Shown in pieces: positions 22,874 through 23,023 of a stretch of 23,023 bases of DNA (the first letter of the stretch is position 1; each line of letters opens with the position of its first letter). The position numbers and the translations under genes are program-made. The stretch lies in the NCBI GenBank assembly GCA_026396425.1, contig JAPLWU010000037.1, positions 1 to 23,023 of the forward strand, read 5' to 3'. The notes beneath the pieces were generated by a model, which did not search any database, was not told the DNA's origin, and was given only the letters and a program-made list of their open reading frames with translations. Source of the DNA: Microcaldota archaeon (GTDB lineage Archaea; Micrarchaeota; Micrarchaeia; Burarchaeales; JAKAKT01).

Positions 22874-23023
22874 ATCGGATGAGCCGCCAGCCCTCAACAA
22901 TTAAATTTTATTACGTTCGAAAGAAAATGGTGGAAAGATGAAAATAAATCTCGACCCAACGCTTGCTTATCTCATCGGGCTATGGAAATCCAGACGCTCG
23001 AAGGAAGGGGTCGGCGTGCGGGG
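22874..23023 (+). other. 16S intron 2 near position 1102, partial
   Basis: After the CAA at 22871-22873 the sequence leaves the rRNA consensus and becomes AT-rich, with a ribosome binding site and a LAGLIDADG frame to the window edge. The 3' splice site and the remaining 16S exon lie outside. The boundary could sit a few bases upstream if intron and exon share sequence. Confidence 0.82.
22938..23023 (+). CDS. LAGLIDADG homing endonuclease in 16S intron 2 (partial, N-terminus)
   Basis: ATG 22938 follows GGTGG (22929-22933) by 4 nt. The visible 28 residues begin MKINLDPTLAYLIGLWKSRR and continue SKEGVGVR. LAYLIGLWKS matches the first LAGLIDADG helix, with the usual terminal acid replaced by serine. 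The second motif and C-terminus lie beyond the window, so activity cannot be judged. Confidence 0.82.
   Translation, partial: MKINLDPTLAYLIGLWKSRRSKEGVGVR

Overview
The window comes from an archaeon, most likely a DPANN-type lineage (inference). The evidence is an archaeal 16S rRNA gene interrupted by introns, a deoxyhypusine synthase, archaeal TATA boxes about 25 nt upstream of starts (several leaderless), GGTGAT-type ribosome binding sites, a box C/D guide RNA, and many lineage-specific zinc-ribbon, cysteine-rich and lipoprotein genes. I cannot assign the phylum by eye.

Layout. 1-544: start of a membrane-anchored thioredoxin/DsbA-like protein, minus strand, running off the left edge. 791-3893: a zinc-type ABC transporter operon (znuA-znuC-znuB, minus) facing a NikR-family regulator across a short AT-rich region with a palindromic operator candidate. 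3894-4382: a possible leaderless small gene plus members of a dispersed hairpin repeat. 4383-6092: a secreted cysteine-rich protein with four PSI-like modules and a Thr/Pro linker. 6297-7696: two coupled paralogous zinc-ribbon membrane proteins. 7893-11474: a three-gene operon of cytoplasmic FecR-like proteins and a helical protein. 11496-11780: a double zinc-ribbon protein. 12125-16266: three lipoproteins and a coiled-coil protein, separated by structured non-coding DNA. 16445-18059: a box C/D sRNA just behind a two-gene membrane operon (EamA transporter and a multi-pass protein). 18187-20908: deoxyhypusine synthase, HAD phosphatase and a PrsW-like membrane protease on the plus strand. 20909-23023: rRNA promoter, leader and the 16S gene.

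The strongest points are in the 16S gene. It has a bulge-helix-bulge intron at about E. coli position 908 carrying a LAGLIDADG endonuclease whose stop codon lies in the downstream rRNA exon. A second intron near position 1102 carries another endonuclease cut by the window edge. The first exon appears to lack about 180 nt, including the 530 loop. Other leads are a NikR homologue with one nickel-ligand histidine changed to lysine beside a zinc transporter, a highly structured element at 12774-12942 with mutually exclusive stems, a dispersed hairpin repeat in three good and two partial copies, and inverted-repeat elements sharing a CCCACGCC core, one of which forms the C-terminus of znuC.

How the genes relate: the regulator and ABC operon form a metal-uptake unit. 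The zinc-ribbon and FecR-like block looks like one functional neighbourhood linking membrane-anchored zinc ribbons to soluble beta-domain proteins, but its function is unknown.
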